A stretch of DNA of 64,000 bases, taken from Symplocastrum torsivum CPER-KK1. Lineage in GTDB: Bacteria > Cyanobacteriota > Cyanobacteriia > Cyanobacteriales > Coleofasciculaceae. A program made the position numbers and the translations under genes. The DNA lies in NCBI GenBank assembly GCA_019358875.1, contig JAHHIF010000014.1, positions 62,001-126,000 on the forward strand, read 5' to 3'. Shown one piece after another: positions 44,229 to 53,278 of the stretch. The notes beneath the pieces were generated by a model that was not told the DNA's origin, did not search any database, and saw only the letters and a list, made by a program, of their open reading frames with translations. The number at the start of each line of letters is the position of its first letter. Position 1 is the stretch's first letter.

Positions 44229-44852
44229 TTAAGTACAGCCCAATTTCTCTTTTATCCGTTGACAGTGTTCTGCAATTTTGGCTACCAAAACATTCACATC
44301 AATCGAATTATTTGCTACAGAAAGCTTGGTTGCAAAAGCACGACCTGGGTGCAGTTGATCCCAGACAGAACGTTTCTGTCCAGCACGCCCACTGCCGGGG
44401 TCATGAATCCCTAATCCCGATATTTCCCAATTCCAAATCGGATTGAAGTGACGAATTAAAACCGCTTCCCCCCAGGAAACTAAATCGATGTCCATTGCCG
44501 CCACTTTGAACTGGAAATCCTCAACAGAAAGATTGTCTACAGCCTGAATCGATTTTTTATGCTCTGATAGACGACCATACAGGGTACTACCAATCGTTGT
44601 CCGCCCAGTCCGACGACCGCTAGGAGCTGCTTTTCCTACATAAATTGGCATACAGCAAGAATTTAAGTTCGCCTGTTTAATTAGCTCGTATATCGGAAAA
44701 TCGCCCCGGTAATATAAAATATATATCCCCACATATTGGCTCAAGTCTGCCTTTAAAGCATTGAGTTCTTGAAGGTTATAGCAATCTTGTCTAGAGCAGA
44801 AAGCAATCAAACTTTCTGACAAATCGGGCGGGATTCTAAATATTTCTAGCAT
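44229..44852 (-). CDS. Eco29kI-type restriction endonuclease
   Basis: 207 residues of the GIY-YIG Eco29kI family. The GIY-YIG-like strands are YVGIYILYYRGD and MPIYVGKAAPSGRRTGR; STLYGRLSEHKKSI supplies the helix, SWGEAVLIRHFNPIWN the catalytic Glu/Asn, and HDPGSGRAGQKRSVWDQLHP the family's C-terminal signature. Characterised members cut CCGC^GG. It lies 24 bp after the methyltransferase on the same strand, so methylation would be established from the same transcript. Confidence 0.92.
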   Translation of the reverse strand: MLEIFRIPPDLSESLIAFCSRQDCYNLQELNALKADLSQYVGIYILYYRGDFPIYELIKQANLNSCCMPIYVGKAAPSGRRTGRTTIGSTLYGRLSEHKKSIQAVDNLSVEDFQFKVAAMDIDLVSWGEAVLIRHFNPIWNWEISGLGIHDPGSGRAGQKRSVWDQLHPGRAFATKLSVANNSIDVNVLVAKIAEHCQRIKEKLGCT

Positions 44853-44876
44853 GGGGTAGATTCTATCAAGCGGCAG

Positions 44877-46088
44877 CTACACCTGAATCGTCCTTACTCT
44901 CAATAGATGCGTTCTGATACTAGAAGCAATCATCTCAGCCAAAGCGACCGGAACGGCATTTCCCAACTGCCGCATCGTCTGCGTCCAACAGTGAGGAAAA
45001 AAGTATTCATCTGGGAAAGTTTGCAACCTGGCAGCTTCTCGCACCGTGAAATAACGCACCTCCCCGGTGTGGAAAGCCAGCATATTTTCCCCGCCGGGAA
45101 CACCATGTACTCCCGCCTTCAGGGTTTTGGCGGGTTGATCTAAGGGACTACCAGTGTGACCGGGGTACTTTCTAGCCCCCGGTATAACAACGTGGTTCAG
45201 TACGTTGCTAAAGCCTTCCTCACTGCCCGGAACTGGTAAATCCCAAATGGCATCCCGTACCGTGCGCCAGGGCTTTGTCACGGGCGGGAACAAGCTGGAC
45301 TGGAGATTGTAGATGCGATCGCATTGTTTCTTCGGCACTTCTGGTCGCTCACAGAGAGGAACTCGATGCCGTTCCCAGTAATCACCCGTCACCCATTGCT
45401 CCCAAAGCATTGCCTCCTGGGAATGGGTTGGTGCTGGGAAAGACCACTCCACACCCAAGTCGGAGCGGAATCCTACAATGAAAACGCGATCGCGCTTTTG
45501 GGGAATGCCGTAGTCTGCGGCATTGAGATTGCGAAATACTACGCGGTAGGATAGTCCATCGTGGTGACCGACAGTATGGTGCCGTTCTAATCTTGATAGA
45601 TGGTCTCCCCAATCCTCACCTGGCTTTTGCACAATATCGGGGTAAGTCAGTTGCAGGATAATGTACTCAAAATACTGGCTGAAAGAAGAACGCAACAGAC
45701 CTTTCACATTCTCGACCAGGATAGCCTTTGGCTTCAGTTCTCGGACAGCCCGGAAGAACTGGGGGAACATATCTCGCGAGTCATCCCACCCCTGGTGTTT
45801 GCCTCCTTGGGAGAAAGGCTGGCATGGTGGCCCTCCGGCTAGGAGGTCGATTTCACCTTTGACTTGAAGCGTCGTAAAATCGAATTGAGTTACATCGGCT
45901 TGGAAGACAGGCCAGTCAGCTACGGACTGGATACCGCGCTGCTGATTAGAGCGAATTGTAAAGCAGGCATCTTTGTCCCGTTCGATCGCAGCTTGATGAC
46001 GAAAGCCTGCCTTTGATATACCCAGCGCCAATCCCCCAGCTCCGGTGAAAACTTCGACCGAGTTCATTGTCAGGATTTTATTAGCCAT
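44877..46088 (-). CDS. DNA (cytosine-5) methyltransferase of the Eco29kI-type system
   Basis: 403 residues with the C5-methyltransferase motifs in order: I (VEVFTGAGGLALGISKAGF), IV with the catalytic Cys (GGPPCQPFSQGG), VI (LVENVKGLLR), VIII (IPQKRDRVFIVGFR) and X (RQLGNAVPVALAEM). The target-recognition region is ~200-320. It would protect the sites cut by the adjacent nuclease. The frame starts at 46088; the ATG seven codons in (MNSVEVF) is also plausible. Confidence 0.95.
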   Translation of the reverse strand: MANKILTMNSVEVFTGAGGLALGISKAGFRHQAAIERDKDACFTIRSNQQRGIQSVADWPVFQADVTQFDFTTLQVKGEIDLLAGGPPCQPFSQGGKHQGWDDSRDMFPQFFRAVRELKPKAILVENVKGLLRSSFSQYFEYIILQLTYPDIVQKPGEDWGDHLSRLERHHTVGHHDGLSYRVVFRNLNAADYGIPQKRDRVFIVGFRSDLGVEWSFPAPTHSQEAMLWEQWVTGDYWERHRVPLCERPEVPKKQCDRIYNLQSSLFPPVTKPWRTVRDAIWDLPVPGSEEGFSNVLNHVVIPGARKYPGHTGSPLDQPAKTLKAGVHGVPGGENMLAFHTGEVRYFTVREAARLQTFPDEYFFPHCWTQTMRQLGNAVPVALAEMIASSIRTHLLRVRTIQV

Positions 46089-46267
46089 TGAGTTTATCTA
46101 ACTATATTGAAGCTTTTCTGAATCAGTCGGCAGGATACTCAGAAAGGAAACATGGAATCGTAGGACAGCTTCAAACCCACGACAGTATAATAATCCCTAA
46201 TTATCCGAAGTTGTGTGCTTCGAGTCGAATCAAACCGTAAGAGAACACCTTACACACTACACACCTC

Positions 46268-47161
46268 ATGAAAGACTATACGTGCATCTATTATCGATTC
46301 CATCACAACAAGGTTAGGGTTTTTTGCAAGCCGAACGGAAGGCAGGGCATAATCGTTCTGGAAGACATCCTTAAGATACTTTATCCAATCGAATGGGCAT
46401 CAGTGTTGGAAGAAAAGGTAAATTTCGTAAGGAGCAAACTTGTTCCAATTTCGATTGAAGAAGACGGTCGTCCAAGGGAACTATACTCAGCCTATCCTGA
46501 CGATGCAATGGAATTTTGGAGCTACTGTGATGATGCCAGGGATGAAGACTTGTATGAAGAAGTTGGGAACTGGTTAGAACATAAAGTATGCAGTCCAATC
46601 GAGCAAGGTATCGCTCACATGGCAGATACATTCTCAAGATTTGAAAGCATTTCTCGTTACGCTACAAAAACGATTGAGGAAGGCAATTCAGATACGATGG
46701 CATCTGTAAACGAATGGATAGAATCGCAGTATAAGATTGAAACCTCCTGGTTGAGAACGCAAATCGCTTTGATGTTCAAACTTCATTTGTCCTATGGATA
46801 CGTCATTTTGGCAGAGGAGCGAGCGTCGAAAACGAATAGTGCGAATACGTATCCTTACAAATATTTTGGAGTGGTTGAGCCGGATATAAGCGATTTATTG
46901 TCCGGAAAGAACATTGAATCTATTGACAAGTTCAAGCAAAAGTTAAAGAAAAGCATGGATTCTCCTTCTTCCTATAACTGTGGAAAGGAAATCGTATCCG
47001 AAGCAGAAAGAGCAGGACAACTACTAACAACGAAAAGCGACGACGAAATCATTAAGGAGATATGGGGAACCACCGAGTCTTCATCCCCGAATCAGTACGT
47101 GTTACTTAAATGGTTCCTAGACGTTGTGAGGAGTCAACGGAGGGAGAGAAGGTGGGCATAG
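46268..47161 (+). CDS. unknown protein A of a two-gene operon next to the restriction system (297 aa)
   Basis: I do not recognise this family. It is a soluble protein with an N-terminal beta-like start (DYTCIYYRFHHNKVRVFCKP), an acidic middle (CDDARDEDLYEEVGNWLEHK) and a mainly helical remainder. Codon and base use differ from its neighbours: more A-rich, and almost no HIP1 sites. This points to recent acquisition. Its last 10 nt overlap the start of the next gene, so the two are translationally coupled. Its position beside an R-M system makes a defence or anti-invasion role worth testing. No catalytic motif is evident. Confidence 0.7.
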   Translation: MKDYTCIYYRFHHNKVRVFCKPNGRQGIIVLEDILKILYPIEWASVLEEKVNFVRSKLVPISIEEDGRPRELYSAYPDDAMEFWSYCDDARDEDLYEEVGNWLEHKVCSPIEQGIAHMADTFSRFESISRYATKTIEEGNSDTMASVNEWIESQYKIETSWLRTQIALMFKLHLSYGYVILAEERASKTNSANTYPYKYFGVVEPDISDLLSGKNIESIDKFKQKLKKSMDSPSSYNCGKEIVSEAERAGQLLTTKSDDEIIKEIWGTTESSSPNQYVLLKWFLDVVRSQRRERRWA

Positions 47162-47625
47162 CGGAGAATGTGGAAGAAATAATGAGATCAAGCGGATTGG
47201 ATTCGGTGAAGATTTACACGAACAATGAATCATCTGTTTCTGTTCAAGGTAAGTTAGGTGATCGCTTTACGTTGGTATTCAAGAAGGACATTTTGCAGGA
47301 TAAAGAGTTCGTAAAACTCAATGATGGAAACGGAACAGGAACAGTAGTGCAGTGGAACGAATCTGCACCAGAGAACTTACCGCTAATTATTGAGACGGCA
47401 AAAGTATATGCCTTTCCCGATCAAGAGAAACCGATACTGATAAACAAGGAACCAATACAAAAAGAACCAATACAAAAAGAACCAATACAGAAAACTCTTC
47501 CTCGTTGGGTGATTCCCACTGCGATAGGTGCAGCAGTTCTTTGTGCTGGGATCAGTGGCAACTATTTGGGACAAGAGCTTTGGAAACACTGCCGAGGCTT
47601 TGATCGAGAACTGACTCAACCCTAG
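47152..47625 (+). CDS. unknown membrane-anchored protein B of the same operon (157 aa)
   Basis: From the GTG at 47152 (AGGGAGAGA just upstream) the protein has an N-terminal domain of ~95 residues (VEEIMRSSGLDSVKIYTNNE, then SVQGKLGDRFTLVFKKDI). A spacer of three 5-residue repeats, KEPIQ (47449-47493), follows, then one membrane helix (WVIPTAIGAAVLCAGISG) and a short cytoplasmic or periplasmic tail. The N-terminus resembles the fold order of small effector-associated or death-like adaptors only in general layout; I claim no homology. The longer reading from 47110 is not supported by a ribosome site. Confidence 0.65.
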   Translation: MGIAENVEEIMRSSGLDSVKIYTNNESSVSVQGKLGDRFTLVFKKDILQDKEFVKLNDGNGTGTVVQWNESAPENLPLIIETAKVYAFPDQEKPILINKEPIQKEPIQKEPIQKTLPRWVIPTAIGAAVLCAGISGNYLGQELWKHCRGFDRELTQP

Positions 47626-47878
47626 CCAAGAAGGGACATAACGAGAACTAAACTTTCAATGCTTGGTACTGACACCCTAAGAGCTGTAACAACTCAAGCC
47701 ACAAGGCGTTCCTAACCACAAGTTAGTCTTCACCAGAGTCACCCGTACTAATTGCTGCACCTCTCAAATGTGGTTTGTGTCCATTCCCGTCTATACTGCC
47801 TATGAAAAAGACCTCTGGAAGCGATCGCTGTGCTATTGGTACGCACAACCGTTTCCAGAGATCGTACTCCGGCTGGAG

Positions 47879-47938
47879 AAATTGTTCAATCGTTTTTTAA
47901 ATTGTTTAACCGTTTTCCAAATTGTCCAACCGTTTTTT
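47879..47938. repeat. three 20-bp direct repeats
   Basis: AAATTGTTCAATCGTTTTTT, AAATTGTTTAACCGTTTTCC and AAATTGTCCAACCGTTTTTT stand head to tail at an exact 20-bp period (two helical turns). A partial fourth (ACAACCGTTTCC) lies at ~47845. They fill part of the 346-bp gap between the unknown operon and the glmS 3' end; no gene is supported there. They could be protein-binding iterons or simple slippage. Confidence 0.6.
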
Positions 47939-47971
47939 CAGTCTACAGCCCCAAAAAGTAGCCTCTGCTGC

Positions 47972-49888
47972 CTATTCGACCGTGACCGACTTGGCGAGGT
48001 TGCGAGGCTGATCTACATCCAAACCGCGCCGTGCAGCAATGTGATACGCCAACAACTGCAAGGGAATCACGGTAAGAATCGGTGAGAGTAACTCTTCCAC
48101 TGCTGGCACTGGCAACAAATTGTCAAACGTCTCCGCCGCATCTGGGTCATTTATCGGCGTTACCCCAATCAGACGAGCATCACGCGCTTTCGCTTCCTGG
48201 GCATTGGAGAGGACTTTCTCATAGACATTACCCGGCATTGCGATCGCAACTACTGGCACCTTAGCATCTAGTAATGCGATCGGTCCGTGCTTCATCTCAC
48301 CCGCTGGGTAGCCTTCGGCGTGAATATAGCTGATTTCCTTGAGTTTAAGCGCACCTTCCAATGCGATCGGGAAGTTTATCCCACGTCCCAAAAAGATAAA
48401 GTCTTTAGTCTCGGCAAACTCATGCGTCAACTCTTCGATATAGCGCTCTTGGCTTTCTAAAATCAGCTCAATCTGCGCTGGCAACTGCCGTAAGCCAACC
48501 AAAATTTCCTTGATACGGGATGCTGGCAAACTTTGCCGTTGCCATGCCAAATCCAAAGCAAGACAGTAAAACGCAACTAGCTGGTTGACAAACGTTTTCG
48601 TTGCCGCAACACCAATCTCAATCCCTGCGTGTGTCTCAATAATATGCGGCACCAGCGTCCCAAGAGAGCTTTCCAGACGATTAGTAATTCCTAGGAGTCG
48701 TGGCTGATAGGGAGCTAGCAACTCTGCTCTACGCTTTTGTTCCATCTCCAACGCTGCCAGAGTATCAGCCGTTTCTCCTGACTGTGTAACACCAATCGTC
48801 AGGGTGTTGGGAGTGAGTGGTGCTGGTGCGTAGCGAAACTCTGAGGCATACTGCACCATTGTGGGAATCCCTGCTAACTGTTCGAGCAGGTACTTTCCGA
48901 CTAAGCTAGCGTGCCAACTGGTACCACAGGCGAGGATCTGAATTCGCTCTAAGTTCTCATAGAGTGATGCTGGGATGCCTAGCTGAATCGGTGGCTGGAA
49001 TGCCTGTGGCGGTGTACCATCATCTGTTTCCAAGCTCCAATCATTGTTGAGATAAGCCTCCAGACACGTCCGCACAACTCCAGGCTGCTCGTAAATTTCC
49101 TTGAGCATGAAGTGTCGGAATCCCTGCTTTTCAACGAGAACAGGATTCCAGTTGAGGGTACGAGGGGTTTTTTTTAGGCGATCGCCTTCTAGGTTATAGA
49201 CTTCAATCCCCATCGGCATCAGCCGCGCTAGTTCACCATTGTCGAGAGGCAGAACAGCGCGAGTGTAAGGCACAATTGCTGGCGTATCTGAGGCGCAGAA
49301 GAATTCACCTTGACCAAATCCGACAACTAATGGTGCTTGTTGCCGTGCGCCAATTAATTCATCGGGGTAATCAACAGAAATCACTGCGATCGCAAAAGCT
49401 CCCTCTAACTGATTCACCGTCTGCCGCACGGCTTCTAAGAGAGGGCTAGCGTTTTGAGATGAGGTTGAGGAGTTAGCAAGATGTTCCGCGATCAAATTAG
49501 CAATCACTTCAGTATCAGTATCTGAGCGGAACTCATACCCCTGCTGTTTTAACCCCTCACGCAACTCTCGGTAGTTCTCAACAATCCCGTTATGCACCAC
49601 CGCAATTCGCCCTGCGCTATCTGTATGCGGGTGAGCGTTGTATTCCTCTGGCTTACCATGAGTTGCCCAGCGAGTATGTCCAATGCCAAGTCGCGCTGGA
49701 TTTTCCAGGCTCTCTAGCTTTTCACGCAAGTTGTGAAGTTTTCCCTTCGCTCGAACGCGGTGCAGTTCTCCTTCCCAAACCGTCGCGATTCCGGCAGAGT
49801 CATAACCTCGATACTCTAGTTTCTCCAACCCTGCCATCAAGATATCTGTAGCCGCTTGGGTGCCGATATAACCAACGATTCCACACAT
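47972..49888 (-). CDS. glmS: glutamine-fructose-6-phosphate aminotransferase (isomerising)
   Basis: 638 residues. The N-terminal nucleophile Cys is exposed as MCGIVGYIGTQ. The glutaminase domain has TRWATHGKPEEYNAHPH and HNGIVENYREL. Two SIS domains hold CGTSWHASLVGKYLLEQLAG, TQSGETADTLAALE and the C-terminal QLLAYHIAARRGLDVDQPRN and LAKSVTVE. It makes glucosamine-6-phosphate for peptidoglycan and LPS. Neighbouring psaC is on the same strand upstream. Confidence 0.97.
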   Translation of the reverse strand: MCGIVGYIGTQAATDILMAGLEKLEYRGYDSAGIATVWEGELHRVRAKGKLHNLREKLESLENPARLGIGHTRWATHGKPEEYNAHPHTDSAGRIAVVHNGIVENYRELREGLKQQGYEFRSDTDTEVIANLIAEHLANSSTSSQNASPLLEAVRQTVNQLEGAFAIAVISVDYPDELIGARQQAPLVVGFGQGEFFCASDTPAIVPYTRAVLPLDNGELARLMPMGIEVYNLEGDRLKKTPRTLNWNPVLVEKQGFRHFMLKEIYEQPGVVRTCLEAYLNNDWSLETDDGTPPQAFQPPIQLGIPASLYENLERIQILACGTSWHASLVGKYLLEQLAGIPTMVQYASEFRYAPAPLTPNTLTIGVTQSGETADTLAALEMEQKRRAELLAPYQPRLLGITNRLESSLGTLVPHIIETHAGIEIGVAATKTFVNQLVAFYCLALDLAWQRQSLPASRIKEILVGLRQLPAQIELILESQERYIEELTHEFAETKDFIFLGRGINFPIALEGALKLKEISYIHAEGYPAGEMKHGPIALLDAKVPVVAIAMPGNVYEKVLSNAQEAKARDARLIGVTPINDPDAAETFDNLLPVPAVEELLSPILTVIPLQLLAYHIAARRGLDVDQPRNLAKSVTVE

Positions 49889-50106
49889 TTACAACATCAC
49901 TCCTCGCTTCGCACCATGTTTTACAACCTACTTGCCTCTTGATAACACGTCAAGGCAAGAGGGAAGGAGTAGAGACTCCTCCAGAGACGAAAAGGTTGCA
50001 GTGTCTACGACTAGAGCAAATCTTTATCGAGCAAAAACTTTTCCCTAATTTTTCGATTGTCAACCCAATCCCCTTCACCAGAGGAATGACACTAAGACAA
50101 AAAAAA

Positions 50107-50127
50107 GAGGAGGCACAGGGCTTCCTC
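50107..50127 (-). terminator. rho-independent terminator of psaC
   Basis: On the minus strand GAGGAAGC pairs with GCCTCCTC (one A-C mismatch, 5-nt loop), followed by eight T residues. It lies about 90 bp after the psaC stop, so psaC is probably a single-gene transcript not reading into glmS. Confidence 0.7.
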
Positions 50128-50213
50128 AATGAAATCAAAATCTAAACGCATCTTATCGACGCTTGCTATAGCAGCACCATAACCGTAAAAACTGAGAAGT
50201 CTTGACGGAATGG

Positions 50214-50462
<249 letters not shown>

Positions 50463-50869
50463 TTAATAACGGCTCCAAACGAGAGTTCTCCACTCAATAA
50501 GCGAGACTCAGGATCAAGGGCTAGTTTACCGCAGCGCTTTCATCCCCTGAGACATGAGGTTACAGAACTTCAAACTCTTTAATGAACAGGAGGGGTGGGG
50601 TGATGAAGGGGTGAGTGATAGGGAAAGCAATACTAATACTCTTAATTAGATTGAACTGGGTGTTAGTAGGAAGTAGAAATCTTATCCCTTCAATGCTCTT
50701 TTCTTAACACGTAGGTTTTGCTTCAAGTAAACAGTACATCACTCAATAAGTCTGGTTAATTCTACCAACCAGATGCGGTTTCCCTAACTGACTCTAGGGT
50801 TTAGACTCGGCATTATAGAAGAGTGTGAAGTGAAGGTTGATGCACAAGAGCAAGAGAGGAAATTCAGCT
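50463..50869. other. divergent promoter region of psaC and hsp20
   Basis: About 400 bases between divergently transcribed genes; both promoters must lie here. No clear -35/-10 pair, CIRCE element or leader RNA was identified. Confidence 0.4.
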
Positions 50870-51403
50870 ATGGCACTGATTCGTTGGCAACCGTTCCAAG
50901 AAATGGAAACCTTACGCCGTCAAATGGATCAAATGTTTGATGAAATGATTGGAGTTAATCACGACACGTTTAGAACTTGGCAGCCTGCAATCGAAGTTCA
51001 AGATGCGGAAGATTGCGTAATTCTGCGGGCGGAAATTCCTGGCGTTGAAGGCAAGGATTTGGATGTTCGCGTAACTCGTGAAGCTGTTGCAATCACTGGT
51101 GAGCATCGCTATGAGAAGAAAGCTGAAGAAAAAGGCTTCTTCCGCTCTGAGTTCCGCTACGGTAAGTTTCAGCGTGTGATTCCTCTACCTGTTGCCGTTC
51201 AAAATGATCAAGTCAAAGCTGACTTCACGAATGGCATTCTGACGCTGACACTGCCTAAGGTAGAAGCGGCTAAAAATCGTGTAGTTAAGCTCAATCTAGG
51301 CCAGCAGCCTGCGGCAGGGATTGAAGCTTCTAGTGAGCAGCAAGCTAACACTGAAACTAACGATGTTTGGGAGTCCCAACCGACTGAGCCTGCTGCTGTA
51401 TAA
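50870..51403 (+). CDS. small heat-shock protein Hsp20
   Basis: 177 residues from the ATG at 50870, which follows AGAGAGGA. The N-terminal arm MALIRWQPFQEMETLRRQMD leads to a complete alpha-crystallin domain (~40-135: AEDCVILRAEIPGVEGKDLD, AITGEHRYEKK, GFFRSEFRYGKFQRVIPLP, ADFTNGILTLTLPK), and a Gln/Ala-rich tail follows. It is an ATP-independent holdase chaperone, and cyanobacterial HspA also stabilises thylakoid membranes and phycobilisomes. A GTG-free upstream ATG (50840) would add ten unlikely residues. Confidence 0.95.
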   Translation: MALIRWQPFQEMETLRRQMDQMFDEMIGVNHDTFRTWQPAIEVQDAEDCVILRAEIPGVEGKDLDVRVTREAVAITGEHRYEKKAEEKGFFRSEFRYGKFQRVIPLPVAVQNDQVKADFTNGILTLTLPKVEAAKNRVVKLNLGQQPAAGIEASSEQQANTETNDVWESQPTEPAAV

Positions 51404-51455
51404 GACTAATTAAGCTGAATAATTGCTGTGCGTGACAGCTTGGTTTAATGACTTG

Positions 51456-51485
51456 CCGCTGAGATAACTCAGCGGTTATTTTTTA
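51456..51485 (+). terminator. rho-independent terminator after hsp20
   Basis: CCGCTGAG (51456-51463) pairs perfectly with CTCAGCGG (51468-51475) around ATAA, followed by TTATTTTTTAT. It is 53 bp past the stop: a textbook terminator. Confidence 0.85.
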
Positions 51486-51664
51486 TCTTTAAGGATATTT
51501 ATAAGAGTAGCTAGTACAGCGGACGAGAAAGTTTTTCACCTGTCCTAATCACTCACAAAATCTCTTGCTCCTTTTGTAACTGGTGAGTTATTGCCGCAAT
51601 TTGCGATCGCACACAGTCTTTTTCCTGTTGAACTAAGATGGTATCGCCGAGTGAGGACAAACCC

Positions 51665-52438
51665 ATGTCAAGGTTCAAGAAGCTTTTAGCCAAGGTTGGA
51701 ATCGGTGCAGCAACCGTAGATGCTCGTCTGTTCGATGATTTACTCGTTCCCGGTGAGCTACTCAATGGTGAAGTCAATATCACAGGTGGGGATGTTGAGC
51801 AAGAGATTGACGATATCTACCTGTATATTGGTACGCAATACAAACGGGAAGTTGACGATCGCACCGTGACTGAGGAGTGCATATTGGTAAAATATCGCCT
51901 CTCAGAACGCTTCAACTTACAGCCAAGAGAAGCCAAGGTTATCCCCTTTTCTTTCCCTCTTCCCTATGAGACACCGCTGACGATGCGAGATCAACCCGTT
52001 TATCTGCGGACTGGGTTGGATATTTCTACGGCGATAGACCCAAAAGACACAGATTACATCCAGGTGCGTCCACACCCGTTGATGCAGCAAGTACTCAACG
52101 CGATCGAGAACCTTGGCTTTCAACTCTATAAAGTTGATTGTGAATACAACCCGCATTTCGGGAGTCAGTATCCATTTGTTCAAGAGTTTGAGTTTCGACC
52201 TTTTGGCAATTACCGGGGGCGTTTGGATGAGTTGGAAGTCGTTTTCGCACTCCAGTCCAATCAGTTGGAAGTTTTCTTAGAAATAGATAAACGGGCGCGT
52301 GGCTTTGGTGGCTTTTTAGCAGAAGCTTTCGATATGGATGAACGCTACTTTCGCTTTCATGTAACACAAAATTACCTGAACTATCCGTTAGAATTGGAAA
52401 CCAGAATTAATGACATTATCCAAAGCCATCTACATTAG
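51665..52438 (+). CDS. Spo0M-like arrestin-fold protein
   Basis: 257 residues from the ATG at 51665 (MSRFKKLLAKVGIGAATVDA), which has GAGG upstream. The protein is an arrestin-type beta-sandwich: PGELLNGEVNITGGDVEQEI, the strands IYLYIGTQYKREVDD and FSFPLPYETPLTM, and a C-terminal part GFGGFLAEAFDMDERYF. Spo0M (SpoOM) controls sporulation in Bacillus; the role in non-sporulating cyanobacteria is unknown, perhaps trafficking or stress. A truncated second copy of its 3' part lies 440 bp downstream. Confidence 0.88.
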   Translation: MSRFKKLLAKVGIGAATVDARLFDDLLVPGELLNGEVNITGGDVEQEIDDIYLYIGTQYKREVDDRTVTEECILVKYRLSERFNLQPREAKVIPFSFPLPYETPLTMRDQPVYLRTGLDISTAIDPKDTDYIQVRPHPLMQQVLNAIENLGFQLYKVDCEYNPHFGSQYPFVQEFEFRPFGNYRGRLDELEVVFALQSNQLEVFLEIDKRARGFGGFLAEAFDMDERYFRFHVTQNYLNYPLELETRINDIIQSHLH

Positions 52439-52880
52439 GGCATTTCGGTAAAAGATTTATCAATCTCATCCAGGAGTCTGATAAATTTTTTAAGAGTAAG
52501 GTTAGTAAAGTAGTAGGGTACCTTATTTAAGGCACCCTATCAGTAGAGTTGTCATGTATAGCAAACGGCAGAGGACAGAGGGCTTTTATGCAGAAGGAAA
52601 AAGATTAACTGGTCTAGGTTTCAGTAATTGACTTTGTCCTAATTGCCTTGGCGACTGCTATAAGTCCTAGTATTTAAATTAAATAGTTGTCATTCACAAG
52701 TTATTCACAACTTCTGGCTAACTTAGTAAGTAATCAGGATTAAGCCTGAGTCGTAGCGTTAAGTTAAAACTTTATCTGTAAACCGCTAGCCAGCAATCTC
52801 GAAAACTGTTGACTAGCTTATGACTTACTAAAACCCAGATCAATAGGGTCTGGGTTTATTATTTGTACTGCCTCATCCCA
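52439..52880. other. intergenic region after the Spo0M gene
   Basis: About 440 bases with no supported ORF. A hairpin TAGGGT..CCTT/AAGG..ACCCTA is visible at 52516-52542, and a better terminator lies at 52831-52857. Otherwise it is unremarkable AT-rich sequence. Confidence 0.45.
52831..52857 (+). terminator. terminator-like hairpin
   Basis: AAACCCAGA (52831-52839) pairs with TCTGGGTTT (52849-52857), followed by ATTATTTG. It precedes the partial Spo0M copy and may once have closed a transcript upstream of it. Confidence 0.55.
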
Positions 52881-52982
52881 GGTGGTTTCTTAGCAAAAGC
52901 TTTCGATATTGATGAACGCTACGTTCACTTTCAAGCGACACCAGATCACCTGAACTATCCGTTAGGTCACAGCGCTCAATAG
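52881..52982 (+). pseudogene. partial duplicate of the Spo0M gene
   Basis: The frame reads GGFLAKAFDIDERYVHFQAT, then PDHLNYPLGHSAQ and a TAG. The intact gene has GGFLAEAFDMDERYFRFHVT and QNYLNYPLE at the matching place. About 28 codons survive, with several substitutions, no start and no upstream homology. It is a decayed second copy left by a tandem duplication or partial deletion. Confidence 0.75.
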
Positions 52983-52989
52983 ATTTGCG

Positions 52990-53025
52990 AAAAACCTGAG
53001 GGCTTTAGTCAACCCCCAGGTTTTT
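52990..53025 (-). terminator. terminator of the hli array
   Basis: AAAAACCTG (52990-52998) pairs with CAGGTTTTT (53017-53025); the interior GAGGG/CCCCC extends it. On the minus strand it ends in T-rich sequence 24 bp beyond the last hli stop. Confidence 0.7.
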
Positions 53026-53048
53026 ACTAAATTCGAGACGCGCTTAAA

Positions 53049-53234
53049 TTACATCAGTCCCCAGTAGTGCAATACACCCTGTCCAGAGAAGAATTCAATA
53101 GCGATCGCAATCACAAATCCGAGCATTGCTAGCCGCCCGTTCCAAATCTCTGCTTGTGGGCTAAATCCGCCTACCCAAGCGTTGCGTTGTTCGGGATTGG
53201 TAATAGGTGGTGTTGGTGTTGGTACGTTAGTCAT
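53049..53234 (-). CDS. hli: high-light-inducible protein (third of three)
   Basis: 61 residues, a one-helix Cab-like protein. The chlorophyll-binding helix AEIWNGRLAMLGFVIAIAIE carries the ExxNxR motif, followed by FFSGQGVLHYWGLM. Hli/Scp proteins bind chlorophyll and carotenoids, protecting PSII assembly and quenching light energy. It is the distal gene of a three-gene tandem array on one strand. Confidence 0.93.
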   Translation of the reverse strand: MTNVPTPTPPITNPEQRNAWVGGFSPQAEIWNGRLAMLGFVIAIAIEFFSGQGVLHYWGLM

Positions 53235-53278
53235 TTGCTTTTCTCCTTACCTTGATTAATTAGTCAGTTCTATTCGAC

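Noticed and set aside
47768..48085. Plus-strand frame of 105 codons between protein B and glmS
   Set aside because: It covers the 20-bp repeats and the antisense of glmS, and has no ribosome site.
49939..50145. Plus- and minus-strand short frames between glmS and psaC
   Set aside because: They span the psaC terminator and show no ribosome site or family pattern.
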